A stretch of 64,000 nucleotides of DNA from Streptomyces kurssanovii. GTDB taxonomy: Bacteria; Actinomycetota; Actinomycetes; Streptomycetales; Streptomycetaceae. The notes below the pieces were generated by a model. That model saw only the letters and a list, made by a program, of their open reading frames with translations, ran no database searches and had not been told where the DNA came from. Location of the stretch: NCBI RefSeq assembly GCF_014649695.1, contig NZ_BMTN01000002.1, positions 496,001-560,000 of the forward strand. Direction: 5' to 3'. The translations under genes and the position numbers were made by a program. Below are positions 50,544 to 59,244 of this stretch, piece after piece. Every line of letters begins with the position of its first letter. Position 1 is the first letter of the stretch.

Positions 50544-52166
50544 ATGACCACCACCGCCAGCGCGTCACCGTGGGAAGAGCTCGTCACCTCGGCCCTGCTC
50601 GGCACCGACCGCCGGACACCGCCGGCCGGTACGACACCCGCCGGGAAGGACACGCCCGTCGCCCTGCTCGACGCGGCCGCCCTGCACACCGTGCGGCGCC
50701 GGGCCGGGCTGAGTCCCGCCCCGCCCGCGGCGGGCGGCACGCTGCCGGAGCCGGCCCCGCACGACGGGCGCCGTGCCCTGCCGCTGCCCGCGCGGCGACG
50801 GCTCGTCCAGCTGCTGGCCGACCGATCCGGGTCCTCGGGCTCCGGGGGCAGGCGCGGCACTGCCCCGGACCTCACCGAGCTGCTCCCCCAGTGGCTCGCG
50901 GCTGCCAACGAACACGGCTACCGGGCACCGGCGTCCGTGCTGCCCGCGCTGCTCGACGCGGCCCGTGCCCGCACGGACCTGCGCACCCAGGCCCTGACCT
51001 TCGCCGGACCGCGCGGGCTGTGGCTCGCCCGGCTCAACCCCGAGTGGAAGTTCGCGCTGCGCGGCGGGTCCGCGGGCTCCACGCTGCCGGACATGGAGGA
51101 CACGGATGCCGTGCGGAAGCTGTGGGAGGAAGGGCTGTTCGCCGAACGCGTCGCGCTGCTCGCAGGTCTGCGCGCCCACGACGCCGGCGCCGCGCTGGAG
51201 CTGCTCGCCTCGACATGGTCCACCGAGCGGGCGGAGGACCGGCTGATGTTCCTCGACTCCCTGCGGGCGGGACTGTCCGACGCGGACGAGCCTTTCCTGG
51301 AGCAGGCGTTGTCCGACCGCAGCCGCAACGTCCGCTCCACGGCCGCGGAACTCCTCTCCGCCCTGCCGCGTTCCGCGCTCGCCGGCCGCATGGCCGCACG
51401 CGCCGCGTCCTGCGTCGCCATGGACCGCAGCGGCGCCGCCGAAGCGGTGATCGTCGTGGAGGCGCCGCACGAATGCGACGCGGACATGCAGCGTGACGGC
51501 ATCGTCCCGGCCCCGCCGTCAGGACGCGGCGAACGGTCCTGGTGGCTCGGCCAGTTGGTGGAGGCCGCCCCGCTGTCGGTCTGGCCGGACCGGCTGGGCG
51601 GGCGCTCTGTGCGCGAGATCGTCGCGCTGCCGGTGTCCGACGGCTGGGCGGACGAACTGCACGCGGCATGGTGCCGGGCAGCGGTACGGCAGCACGACGC
51701 CGACTGGTCGCGCGCCCTGCTCGGCACACCCGCCGCGCCGCCGTCGACCGGTCCGGGGACGACGTCGCCGGCCGAGCGGTCGAAGCTCCTCTCGGCCCTT
51801 CCCGACGACGAACGGGCCGCGTGGGTGGCCGAGTTCATAGCGGCGCACGGTCTGTCGGAGGCGTTCCAACTGCTCGGTGTGTGCACGGTTCCGTGGGCGG
51901 CGCCGCTGGGCCGGGCGGTCGTCGACGCGCTCGACATCGCGCGGGACGCGGGCAGCTACCCGTGGAGCTTCAGCGGTGTGATGGGCCTCGCGGAACGCTG
52001 CCTGTCGCCGGAAGAGGCGGACCGGCTGGAGGTCCTCACGGCCACACCGGACGAACAGGAGGACGCGTCACCGGGCGCGGGCGGCTACTGGTCCGAGGCG
52101 TTCCAGCGCCTGGTCTCGACGCTGCGCCTGCGGGCGGCGATGCACGAGGAACTCACCGCCGCCTGA
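50544..52166 (+). CDS. DUF5691 family protein of the MoxR locus
   Basis: A 540-residue cytoplasmic protein, rich in helices, with an N-terminal WEELVTSALLGTDRRTPP typical of DUF5691, a central LWLARLNPEWKFAL segment and HEAT-like helical pairs (LFLDSLRAGLSDADEPFLEQ; DRSRNVRSTAAELLSALP). No catalytic motif is evident. It starts 15 bases after the SWIM gene and probably forms an operon with it. Function unknown. Confidence 0.86.
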   Translation: MTTTASASPWEELVTSALLGTDRRTPPAGTTPAGKDTPVALLDAAALHTVRRRAGLSPAPPAAGGTLPEPAPHDGRRALPLPARRRLVQLLADRSGSSGSGGRRGTAPDLTELLPQWLAAANEHGYRAPASVLPALLDAARARTDLRTQALTFAGPRGLWLARLNPEWKFALRGGSAGSTLPDMEDTDAVRKLWEEGLFAERVALLAGLRAHDAGAALELLASTWSTERAEDRLMFLDSLRAGLSDADEPFLEQALSDRSRNVRSTAAELLSALPRSALAGRMAARAASCVAMDRSGAAEAVIVVEAPHECDADMQRDGIVPAPPSGRGERSWWLGQLVEAAPLSVWPDRLGGRSVREIVALPVSDGWADELHAAWCRAAVRQHDADWSRALLGTPAAPPSTGPGTTSPAERSKLLSALPDDERAAWVAEFIAAHGLSEAFQLLGVCTVPWAAPLGRAVVDALDIARDAGSYPWSFSGVMGLAERCLSPEEADRLEVLTATPDEQEDASPGAGGYWSEAFQRLVSTLRLRAAMHEELTAA

Positions 52167-52450
52167 CCCGCCGGGCGGCCCGCCAGGACCGGCCCGCCCG
52201 CAGGCGTCCAGGCCGGCCTTCGGCCCGAGGGCGGTACGGCGCTCGGGCCGCTGCCGGAGCGCCGACCTGCCGGACCGCCGGTCGTCCGAGGACGGTGCGA
52301 GGAGACCTGCCGGACGCCGGAACCGCCCCCATGTCCGGGCTACCGAAGGAGGGACTGCAGCCGCGGCGCCGGCCCGGGTGCCGCCCTCCAGGCGCCGCGC
52401 CCGGCCAGGCACCGATCCCGCCGGCCGACGGTGCGGGGGCGTGACGCGGG

Positions 52451-52620
52451 GCGTGCGCGTGGCGCGGTGCCGGGCGGTGCCCCGGCAGGCGTGGCGCGTG
52501 CGCGTGGCGCGGTGCCGGGCGGTGCCCCGGCAGGCGTGGCGCGACGGCGGGGCGCGGTGCCGGGCGGTGCCCCGGCAGGCGTGGCGCGAGGGCGGGGCAC
52601 AGTGCGGGCGCGGGCGCGGT
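52451..52620. repeat. 45-bp minisatellite, three full copies and a partial fourth
   Basis: Copies at 52451-52495, 52496-52540 and 52541-52585 share the core GCGGTGCCGGGCGGTGCCCC followed by GGCAGGCGTGGC, then a degenerate fourth copy. The surrounding 52167-52795 stretch has no supported gene. Open frames across it give only Arg/Pro/Ala/Thr/His repeats of 15 residues. The array lies between DUF5691 and the icmB-like gene. Confidence 0.85.
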
Positions 52621-52795
52621 GCCACTGCGGCCCGGTGCGGGTGCGGTGCGGTGGCGCGGTTCGGGCGTACCGGCACGCCCCGAGTATTGGGCACGCCCGA
52701 GGTCCGCGCCGCGCCGGCCACGTCACGGCGCGACCCCGTCACGCAGCGGGGCGGCCCGGGCACGCGAAACAACCGACCAAGGCCGCGCACACGGC

Positions 52796-53209
52796 CTACG
52801 CCTCCGCGGTCGCCCGGACGTTCGCGTTGACCCAGTCCACGATCGACGCCGTCGTCGCACCAGGCGTGAAGATCTCCGCGACGCCCTGTTCCTTCAGCGG
52901 CGCGATGTCCGCCTCCGGGATGATCCCGCCGCCGAACACCTTGATGTCTTCCGCCTCGCGCTCCTTGAGGAGCGCGATGACCTTCGCGAAGAGCGTGTTG
53001 TGCGCTCCGGAGAGGATCGACAGGCCGATCGCGTCGGCATCCTCCTGGATAGCCGTGTCGACGATCTGCTCCGGTGTCTGGTGGAGCCCGGTGTAGATGA
53101 CCTCCATACCGGCGTCGCGCAGCGCCCGCGCGATCACTTTGGCCCCGCGGTCGTGGCCGTCGAGACCCGGCTTGGCCACCACCACGCGGATCGGACCAGT
53201 CACACCCAT
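52796..53209 (-). CDS. icmB: Cobalamin-binding small subunit, isobutyryl-CoA mutase type
   Basis: A 137-residue B12-binding protein with the base-off signature D17-x-H19-x-x-G22 ([10 protein letters not shown]), [11 protein letters not shown] and a C-terminal GGGIIPEAD...FTPGATT. The size and motifs match IcmB, the small subunit of isobutyryl-CoA mutase, which interconverts isobutyryl-CoA and n-butyryl-CoA for polyketide precursor supply; MeaB/Mcm-like proteins are alternatives. No large subunit is in the window, as is known for icmB in Streptomyces. ATG at 53209 chosen over GTG at 53212 because of spacing from GGAGG. Confidence 0.87.
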   Translation of the reverse strand: MGVTGPIRVVVAKPGLDGHDRGAKVIARALRDAGMEVIYTGLHQTPEQIVDTAIQEDADAIGLSILSGAHNTLFAKVIALLKEREAEDIKVFGGGIIPEADIAPLKEQGVAEIFTPGATTASIVDWVNANVRATAEA

Positions 53210-53212
53210 CAC

Positions 53213-53573
53213 TGCCTCCTGGGTCCCCGCCGCCCATGAGGGCGCACGAAGAGTGAACGAACGTTATCTCCAGCATCCCGCAAGCGGCTGTTTCGCGGTG
53301 CGCCGGGAGGGGGAAATCACACGTAGGACATTTTTCGCCGAGCGTCGTACCGGCTTCAGGCTTCGCGCGCCACCCACGCGCGGCCCTGCGGGCACGGTCG
53401 CACGGGGAGCCGCCGCAGGTCCACAACGGGTCGTCGCATCACCGTGCCGACAGCCGCACGGCACGGTGGTGCGACACCGACGGCGCGGGCAACCGCGCCG
53501 GTCCCGAGCGCGCTTCCCATGAGGGCACGCGGGGCAGAGCCGCCCCCGCCGTGCCGTACGGGAGGAGGGCGTC
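53213..53573. other. Intergenic region between icmB and the lipase gene
   Basis: The 361-base gap holds the divergent promoters. TAACGT on the minus strand (revcomp of ACGTTA at about 53262) could be a -10 box for icmB. An imperfect inverted repeat with CCGTGCCG and GCACGGCACGG lies near 53440. Otherwise only GC-rich DNA with chance frames is seen. Confidence 0.4.
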
Positions 53574-54431
53574 ATGAGGATCCTGCCTCCCTTTCCCATG
53601 ACGATGCCGGTGAAGTGGCCCGCCGCGCTGCTGCGCGCCACCGTTCTGGAGCTGGCGATCCTGGCCGGGCATCTGATCCTCTATCCGACCGGCCTCACTC
53701 CGGAGCGCCGCCCCCGCCCGCGCCCCCACGCGGGAGCCGATGACGGCGCCCCGACCGCAGCAGGGGCCCCGCACCGCCTGCCGGGTGCCCCGGACGCCGT
53801 CCCCACCGTCCTGCTCCACGGCTTCGTCGACAACCGGTCGGTGTTCGTACTGCTCCGTCGCGCCCTCGCCCGGCAGGGCTCGCACCATGTCGAGTGCCTC
53901 AACTACTCGCCGCTCACCTGTGACGTCCGCGCCGCCGCCGACCTGCTCGGCCGCCATGTCGAGGAGATCTGCGCCCGCACCGGCCACCCCGAGATCGACA
54001 TCGTCGGGCACAGCCTGGGCGGCCTGATCGCCCGCTACTACGTCCAGCGTCTGGGTGGCGACCGCCGCGTCCGTACCCTCGTCACGCTCGGCACACCGCA
54101 CTCGGGCACGACCGTCGCCCCGCTCGCGAGCGCCCACCCGATCGTGCGGCAGATGCGGCCGGGTTCGCCGGTGATCGAGGAGCTGCGCATGCCCGCGCCC
54201 GGCTGCCGCACCCGGTTCGTCAGCTTCTGGAGCGATCTGGACCGGATCATGTCGCCGGTCGAGACGGCCCGCATCGACCATCCGGACCTTCTCGTACAGA
54301 ACGTGCAGGTGAGCGGAATCGGCCATCTCGCACTGCCTGTTCACCCCGCCGTCGCCGAGGGAATCCGTGAGGCTCTCGAGTCGGGCGGGTCGGAAGCGGG
54401 CTCTTCTTCGGGGACCGCGTCCGTCGCTTGA
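53574..54431 (+). CDS. Lipase/esterase of the alpha/beta hydrolase fold
   Basis: A 285-residue protein with an N-terminal membrane/signal segment (about 15-38), oxyanion HG at 82-83, the nucleophile S147 in GHSLGG, and a late GIGHLALP with the candidate catalytic His. The Asp is probably in FWSDLDRIMSP. It resembles triacylglycerol lipases/esterases of the Streptomyces exported group. There is no neighbour that specifies its substrate. Confidence 0.85.
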   Translation: MRILPPFPMTMPVKWPAALLRATVLELAILAGHLILYPTGLTPERRPRPRPHAGADDGAPTAAGAPHRLPGAPDAVPTVLLHGFVDNRSVFVLLRRALARQGSHHVECLNYSPLTCDVRAAADLLGRHVEEICARTGHPEIDIVGHSLGGLIARYYVQRLGGDRRVRTLVTLGTPHSGTTVAPLASAHPIVRQMRPGSPVIEELRMPAPGCRTRFVSFWSDLDRIMSPVETARIDHPDLLVQNVQVSGIGHLALPVHPAVAEGIREALESGGSEAGSSSGTASVA

Positions 54432-54663
54432 GGTGACCCTTCGAGACCGATTCATCGAACACTTCTCGAACGTAGGGCCAAAGCTCTGCCCTCGGGCCGC
54501 CGAAACGCGGCTGAATGCCCGTTTCCTGATTGCGTAGATGCCGCCGAAGATTGTCGCCGTCGCGTACCGCCGGGTACAGTCGCGCCACTGCTTCCCCCTG
54601 GGACCCCCTGTGCAAACAGGTGGCCCGGAAACAGGTCCTGCTGTCGAGGCGAGAGAGAAGTTG

Positions 54664-56241
54664 GTGAACGACCAGCACACCAACGCCGGGTACGGCGGGT
54701 ACGCCACCGGCAGCTTCGACTCCGACCCGCTCTTCGGCGCCCTGCCGGGCAGTTACGAAGCGAGCCACAGCGGCCAGTACGACTCGTCCCAGTGGAACGC
54801 CGGCGGCGACGGAAGCACCGGGCACGACGCCTGTGCGACGGCTCAGCAGACCCAACAGCCCCAGTACGACGCGCAGTACGAGCAGCAGCAGTACGCGCAG
54901 TACGACACCACCGGCCAGTGGGACGCGAGCGCCTGGAACGAGGCGGGCGGCACCGGCCAGTACGAGACGGCCGCCGCGGCCTTCGCCTACGACGCGACCG
55001 GCCAGTGGGCGCCCGGCACCTTCGACAGCGGCACCTACGACGCCACGGCCTGGAACTCCGCGACGGCGACGCCCGAAGGGCTCGTCCCGCAACAGTTCGT
55101 GCCGGAGCAGGAGTTCACCCCGCGGGCCGAGTACGAGACGTACGAGAACTACGGCGCGTACGTGACGGCCGACGCATACGACTCGGTCCCGGCGTACGAG
55201 ACCGGCGAAGCGCACGGGACGGGCGAAGCGTACGAGACCGGCCCGGGGTACGAAGCAGGCGATGTTTACGGCTACACCTTCGAGGCCCAGCAGGACGCCG
55301 AGCCCGAGGCCGCGGAGACGGACGCGGAAACCGGCTACGAGTCGGAGTACGGCGCTGAAGCCGACGCCGACCCGGCCGACGCAGCGCAGAGCGACGACGT
55401 TCCGGACCACGACGCGCTGACCCGGACCATGACCGCCGTGCCGGCCGTGACCGCCACACCCGTCTCTTCCCGCCCGGTCCGCCGCTCCGGCGGCAGCCGC
55501 GGCCGCCGTCGCACCCCCGCCAAGCGATCGGCGCTCCTCACCGTCGCCGTTCCCTCCGCCTGTGTCATGGGCGTCGCGGGTGTCGCCGCCGCGTCCGTCA
55601 GCGGCCTCGGCAGTGAGAGCGGGACGAAGGACGACAAGAGCAACGTGGCCGCCACCGACCCCGCCTCCGTGCAGCCGGTCGCCGCCAACAACGCCATGGA
55701 CACGCAGCTCGCCGCACTCAGCGCCGACGCCCGTGACTTCGGCGACCGGGCCTCCCGCACCCAGGAACGCATCGACCTCAAGGCGCGCCAGGCGGCGGAG
55801 AAGAAGAAGCGCGAGGAAGAGGCGGCCCGCCGTGAGGCGCTCCGCCCCAAGTTCGTACTGCCGGTGAAGCAGGACGGACTCAGCGCCTACTACGGCCAGT
55901 CCGGCGTCAACTGGATGTCCCTGCACAGCGGCATCGACTTCCCCGTCCAGTACGGCACCGAGGTCATGGCCGCGACGGACGGCACCGTCCGCACCCAGTG
56001 GAACAGCGCCTACGGCAACATGGCCATCGTGACCGCGGCCGACGGCACGGAGACCTGGTACTGCCACCTGAGCAGCACCAGGATCCGCAGCGGCTACGTC
56101 AAGGCCGGTGACGTCATCGCCTATTCGGGCAACTCGGGCAATTCCACCGGACCGCACCTCCACTTCGAGGTCCGTCCCGGCGGCGGCGCGGCCATAGACC
56201 CGCTGCCGTGGCTGCGCAGCCACGGCCTCGATCCCGCGTAG
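54664..56241 (+). CDS. M23 metallopeptidase with long repetitive aromatic N-terminus
   Basis: A 525-residue type II membrane protein. The first 235 residues are cytoplasmic, acidic and rich in Tyr/Gln/Trp/Gly, with irregular repeats such as TTGQWDASAWN, ATGQWAPGTF and AYETGEA. A basic stretch and a membrane span (about 289-308) follow, then a short coiled coil (RQAAEKKKREEEAARREALR) and an M23 LytM domain with zinc ligands H421 and D425 (HSGIDFP) and H498/H500 (HLHFE). It cleaves peptidoglycan cross-links or glycyl bonds outside the membrane. The GTG at 54664 has GAGAGAGAAG upstream. Confidence 0.9.
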   Translation: MNDQHTNAGYGGYATGSFDSDPLFGALPGSYEASHSGQYDSSQWNAGGDGSTGHDACATAQQTQQPQYDAQYEQQQYAQYDTTGQWDASAWNEAGGTGQYETAAAAFAYDATGQWAPGTFDSGTYDATAWNSATATPEGLVPQQFVPEQEFTPRAEYETYENYGAYVTADAYDSVPAYETGEAHGTGEAYETGPGYEAGDVYGYTFEAQQDAEPEAAETDAETGYESEYGAEADADPADAAQSDDVPDHDALTRTMTAVPAVTATPVSSRPVRRSGGSRGRRRTPAKRSALLTVAVPSACVMGVAGVAAASVSGLGSESGTKDDKSNVAATDPASVQPVAANNAMDTQLAALSADARDFGDRASRTQERIDLKARQAAEKKKREEEAARREALRPKFVLPVKQDGLSAYYGQSGVNWMSLHSGIDFPVQYGTEVMAATDGTVRTQWNSAYGNMAIVTAADGTETWYCHLSSTRIRSGYVKAGDVIAYSGNSGNSTGPHLHFEVRPGGGAAIDPLPWLRSHGLDPA

Positions 56242-56406
56242 ACCCGTCCGGCCCGGCGAAAACCGCGTCAACCCTGCCGGCAGGGACAACTGTCGACGTG
56301 CGCACGGTCGTCGCGACAGGCTTCCGCGCACGCCTGACGTACATGTCCTGGGATGTCCGGCATAGACGCCCGCCCCCCGCAGGGACCGGGCGCCGTCGTC
56401 GGAGCG

Positions 56407-58842
56407 TCAGAGCTTCTCGACCGGGGCGTACCTGAGCAGCAGCCGCTTCGGCTTCTCGTCCCCGAAGTCGATCGTCGCCTGTGCCTCGGACCCCGACCCC
56501 TTGACCTCGACCACGGTCCCCAGGCCGAACTGGTCGTGCGTGACCCGGTCGCCCACCGCAAGCGAGATCACCGGCTTGTCGCTCGTACGCCGCGTGGCGA
56601 AGCCGGAGGCGCCGCCGCGCGAACGTGAGGAGGACAGCGAGGAGGCGATGCCGGACGTCGGTCCGGCGGGGGCTGCCATCGGCCCCGTCCGCTTCCAGGT
56701 CAGATGCTGGCCCGGGATCTCCTCGAGGAACCGCGACGGCGGGTTGTACGACGGCTGTCCCCAGGCGCTGCGCATCGAGGACCGCGTCAGATAGAGCCGC
56801 TCACGGGCGCGGGTGATGCCCACATAGGCCAGGCGCCGCTCCTCCTCCAGCTCCTTCGTCTGCCCGAGGGCCCGCATGTGCGGGAAGACGCCGTCCTCCA
56901 TGCCGGTGAGGAACACGACCGGGAATTCAAGGCCCTTCGCGGTGTGCAGGGTCATCAGCGTGATGACGCCGGTGCCCTCTTCGTCCTCGTCGGGGATCTG
57001 GTCGGAGTCGGCGACGAGAGCCACCTGCTCGAGGAACTCGGCGAGTGTGCCGGTGCCTTCCTCCTCACCGCGGGCCTGCTCGAACTCCATCGCCACGGCG
57101 GCCAGTTCCTGGAGGTTCTCGATGCGCGTCTCGTCCTGGGGGTCCGTGGACGCCTGGAGTTCAGCGAGATAGCCGGTCCGCTCCAGCACGGCCTCGAGCA
57201 CGACGGCCGGACCCGCGCCCGAGTCGACGATCGTGCGCAGCTCCTCCATCAGCACGTTGAACCGCTTGACCGCGTTGGCCGAGCGGGCCGCCATGCCGTA
57301 CGCCTCGTCGACGCGGCGCAGCGCCTGCGGGAAGGTGATCTTCTCGCGCAGCGCGAGGGCGTCGATCATCGCCTCCGCGCGGTCGCCGATACCGCGCTTG
57401 GGCACGTTCAGGATGCGGCGCAGCGGGACGTTGTCCTCGGGGTTGGCGAGGACCCGCAGGTAGGCCAGCACATCGCGGACCTCCTTGCGCTCGTAGAAGC
57501 GCACACCGCCGACGACCTTGTAGGGCAGGCCGACGCGGATGAAGATCTCCTCGAAGACACGAGACTGGGCGTTCGTGCGGTAGAAGACGGCGACGTCACC
57601 GGCCTTCGCCTCGCCCGCGTCCGTGAGCCGGTCGATCTCGTCGGCGACGAACTGGGCCTCGTCGTGCTCGGTGTCCGCGACATAGCCGGTGATCTGGGCG
57701 CCGGCACCGGCGTTCGTCCACAGGTTCTTGGGGCGGCGGGACTCGTTGCGCTCGATGACGGCGTTGGCGGCGGAGAGGATCGTCTGGGTGGAGCGGTAGT
57801 TCTGCTCCAGCAGGATCGTCGTCGCGTCCGGGTAGTCCTCCTCGAACTGGAGGATGTTGCGGATGGTCGCACCGCGGAAGGCGTAGATCGACTGGTCGGC
57901 GTCACCGACGACGCACAGCTCCGCCGGCTCCAGGTCCTCGTACCCCTTGCCCACCAGCTCGCGCACGAGTGTGTACTGAGCGTGATTGGTGTCCTGGTAC
58001 TCGTCGACGAGGACGTGCCGGAAGCGGCGGCGGTAGTGCTCGGCGACGTCCGGGAAAGCCTGGAGCAGATGGACCGTCGTCATGATGATGTCGTCGAAGT
58101 CCAGGGCGTTGGCCTCGCGCAGCCGCGCCTGGTACATCCGGTACGCCTCGGCGAGCGTCTTCTCGAAACCGTCCTGAGCCTGGTCGGCGAAGGTCTCCTC
58201 GTCGATCAGCTCGTTCTTCAGGTTCGAGATCTTGGCGCTGAAGGACTTCGGCGGGAACTTCTTCGGGTCGAGGTCCAGGTCGCGGCAGACCAGCGACATC
58301 AGGCGCTTCGAGTCCGCAGCGTCGTAGATCGAGAACGACGAGGTGAAGCCCAGCTTCTTGGACTCGCGGCGCAGGATGCGTACGCACGCGCTGTGGAAGG
58401 TCATGACCCACATCGCGTTGGCGCGCGGGCCCACCAGCTGCTCGACGCGCTCCTTCATCTCGCCGGCGGCCTTGTTGGTAAAGGTGATCGCCAGTATCTG
58501 GCCGGGGTGGACCCGGCGCGTGCCCAGCAGGTGGGCGATCCGGTGGGTGAGCACCCGGGTCTTGCCGGAGCCGGCGCCGGCCACGATGAGCAGCGGTGAC
58601 CCTGTGTGCACGACGGCGGCGCGCTGCTGCTCGTTCAGCCCGTCGAGCAGGGCGGCGGGGTCCACGACGGGGCGCGGGGCACCGTCGCGGTAGTACCCGT
58701 CGCGGGCCGGAGGCACGTCGAAGGCGCCCTGGAAGAGGTCGTCCGGAAGCTGCTCCGGAGCCGGGTCCTCGGGCGGCGGCGGGGGCCCGTCCGCGTCGGG
58801 CCGGAGGTCCGCCAGGAAGCTGTCGTCAAAGAGGCTGCTCAT
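56407..58842 (-). CDS. pcrA: ATP-dependent DNA helicase PcrA/UvrD
   Basis: Superfamily 1A 3'-5' helicase in repair and replication-fork maintenance. The 811-residue protein has Walker A A89-GAGSGKT, ITFTNKAAGEMKER, the VDEYQDTN motif II, GDADQSIYAFRGA, LEQNYRSTQ and TLHTAKGLEFPVVFL motifs, in order. A C-terminal Tudor-like segment (DRVTHDQFGLGTVVEVKG) of the type known to bind RNA polymerase closes the protein. The Pro/Asp-rich N-terminal 65 residues are an actinobacterial extension. Monocistronic. Confidence 0.96.
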   Translation of the reverse strand: MSSLFDDSFLADLRPDADGPPPPPEDPAPEQLPDDLFQGAFDVPPARDGYYRDGAPRPVVDPAALLDGLNEQQRAAVVHTGSPLLIVAGAGSGKTRVLTHRIAHLLGTRRVHPGQILAITFTNKAAGEMKERVEQLVGPRANAMWVMTFHSACVRILRRESKKLGFTSSFSIYDAADSKRLMSLVCRDLDLDPKKFPPKSFSAKISNLKNELIDEETFADQAQDGFEKTLAEAYRMYQARLREANALDFDDIIMTTVHLLQAFPDVAEHYRRRFRHVLVDEYQDTNHAQYTLVRELVGKGYEDLEPAELCVVGDADQSIYAFRGATIRNILQFEEDYPDATTILLEQNYRSTQTILSAANAVIERNESRRPKNLWTNAGAGAQITGYVADTEHDEAQFVADEIDRLTDAGEAKAGDVAVFYRTNAQSRVFEEIFIRVGLPYKVVGGVRFYERKEVRDVLAYLRVLANPEDNVPLRRILNVPKRGIGDRAEAMIDALALREKITFPQALRRVDEAYGMAARSANAVKRFNVLMEELRTIVDSGAGPAVVLEAVLERTGYLAELQASTDPQDETRIENLQELAAVAMEFEQARGEEEGTGTLAEFLEQVALVADSDQIPDEDEEGTGVITLMTLHTAKGLEFPVVFLTGMEDGVFPHMRALGQTKELEEERRLAYVGITRARERLYLTRSSMRSAWGQPSYNPPSRFLEEIPGQHLTWKRTGPMAAPAGPTSGIASSLSSSRSRGGASGFATRRTSDKPVISLAVGDRVTHDQFGLGTVVEVKGSGSEAQATIDFGDEKPKRLLLRYAPVEKL

Positions 58843-58996
58843 CGCTTAACGAGTCTAGGCGGCCGGACCGACAACCGTGGCCGCACCGGGACACCGGCGG
58901 ACGCCACGGTATGTGACAGGGCGGATCCGCCGGGCGACCGGCGGCCCGCCGCCGAAAAAGGTCACGAAAATGTATCGGACATATCGAACATCAACC

Positions 58997-59026
58997 TTCA
59001 CAGCAGACGCACCAGTTGGCTAGCGT
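58997..59026 (+). promoter_or_regulatory. Candidate promoter of the c-di-AMP riboswitch transcript
   Basis: TTCACA (58997-59002) and TAGCGT (59021-59026) are spaced 18 bases apart, giving a transcript start near 59033, just before the riboswitch. The upstream 58843-58990 gap shows nothing else clear. Confidence 0.55.
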
Positions 59027-59069
59027 GCTCGACCAGGCGGCCCGCACCCCTCCCGGCGAACCACGCCGA

Positions 59070-59222
59070 ACGGGCGGCCTGCGCCGAATCCGGGCTTCTC
59101 CCGAGGGAGTTCGGAACCGGGGACCCACCAAGCACCACCGGGGTGAATCGGACCGTGCCCCGCTCGGTCCGTAGGGCGTCTTCCGTTCGCCCGAACCCGA
59201 CAGCTAACCCGGTAGGCGGTCC
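59070..59222 (+). ncRNA. ydaO-type (c-di-AMP) riboswitch
   Basis: The leader contains the conserved ydaO/yuaA blocks in order: GCGCCGAATCCG (about 59081), GGAACCGGGGACCCA (about 59113), GGGGTGAATCGG (about 59140), TAGGGCG, and the hallmark CCGAACCCGACAGCTAACCC followed by GGTAGGCGG (about 59191-59219). This class binds cyclic di-AMP, usually as an off-switch, and in Streptomyces precedes cell-wall hydrolase genes, which fits the NlpC/P60 gene 23 bases downstream. Confidence 0.93.
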
Positions 59223-59244
59223 ACGGAAGAAGGAGATGCCGGCC

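Noticed and set aside
52451-52620. CRISPR array
   Set aside because: The 45-bp units are contiguous with no unique spacers and no cas genes are present.
52068-53426. A 452-codon minus-strand frame covering the 45-bp repeats
   Set aside because: It gives only repeated Arg/His/Thr/Ala/Pro strings, overlaps the DUF5691 end and the icmB-like gene in another frame, and has no ribosome binding site.
54432-54663. ydaO riboswitch upstream of the M23 peptidase
   Set aside because: The hallmark CAGCTAACC...GTAGGCG blocks are missing; only a small hairpin around CCTGT/ACAGG is seen.
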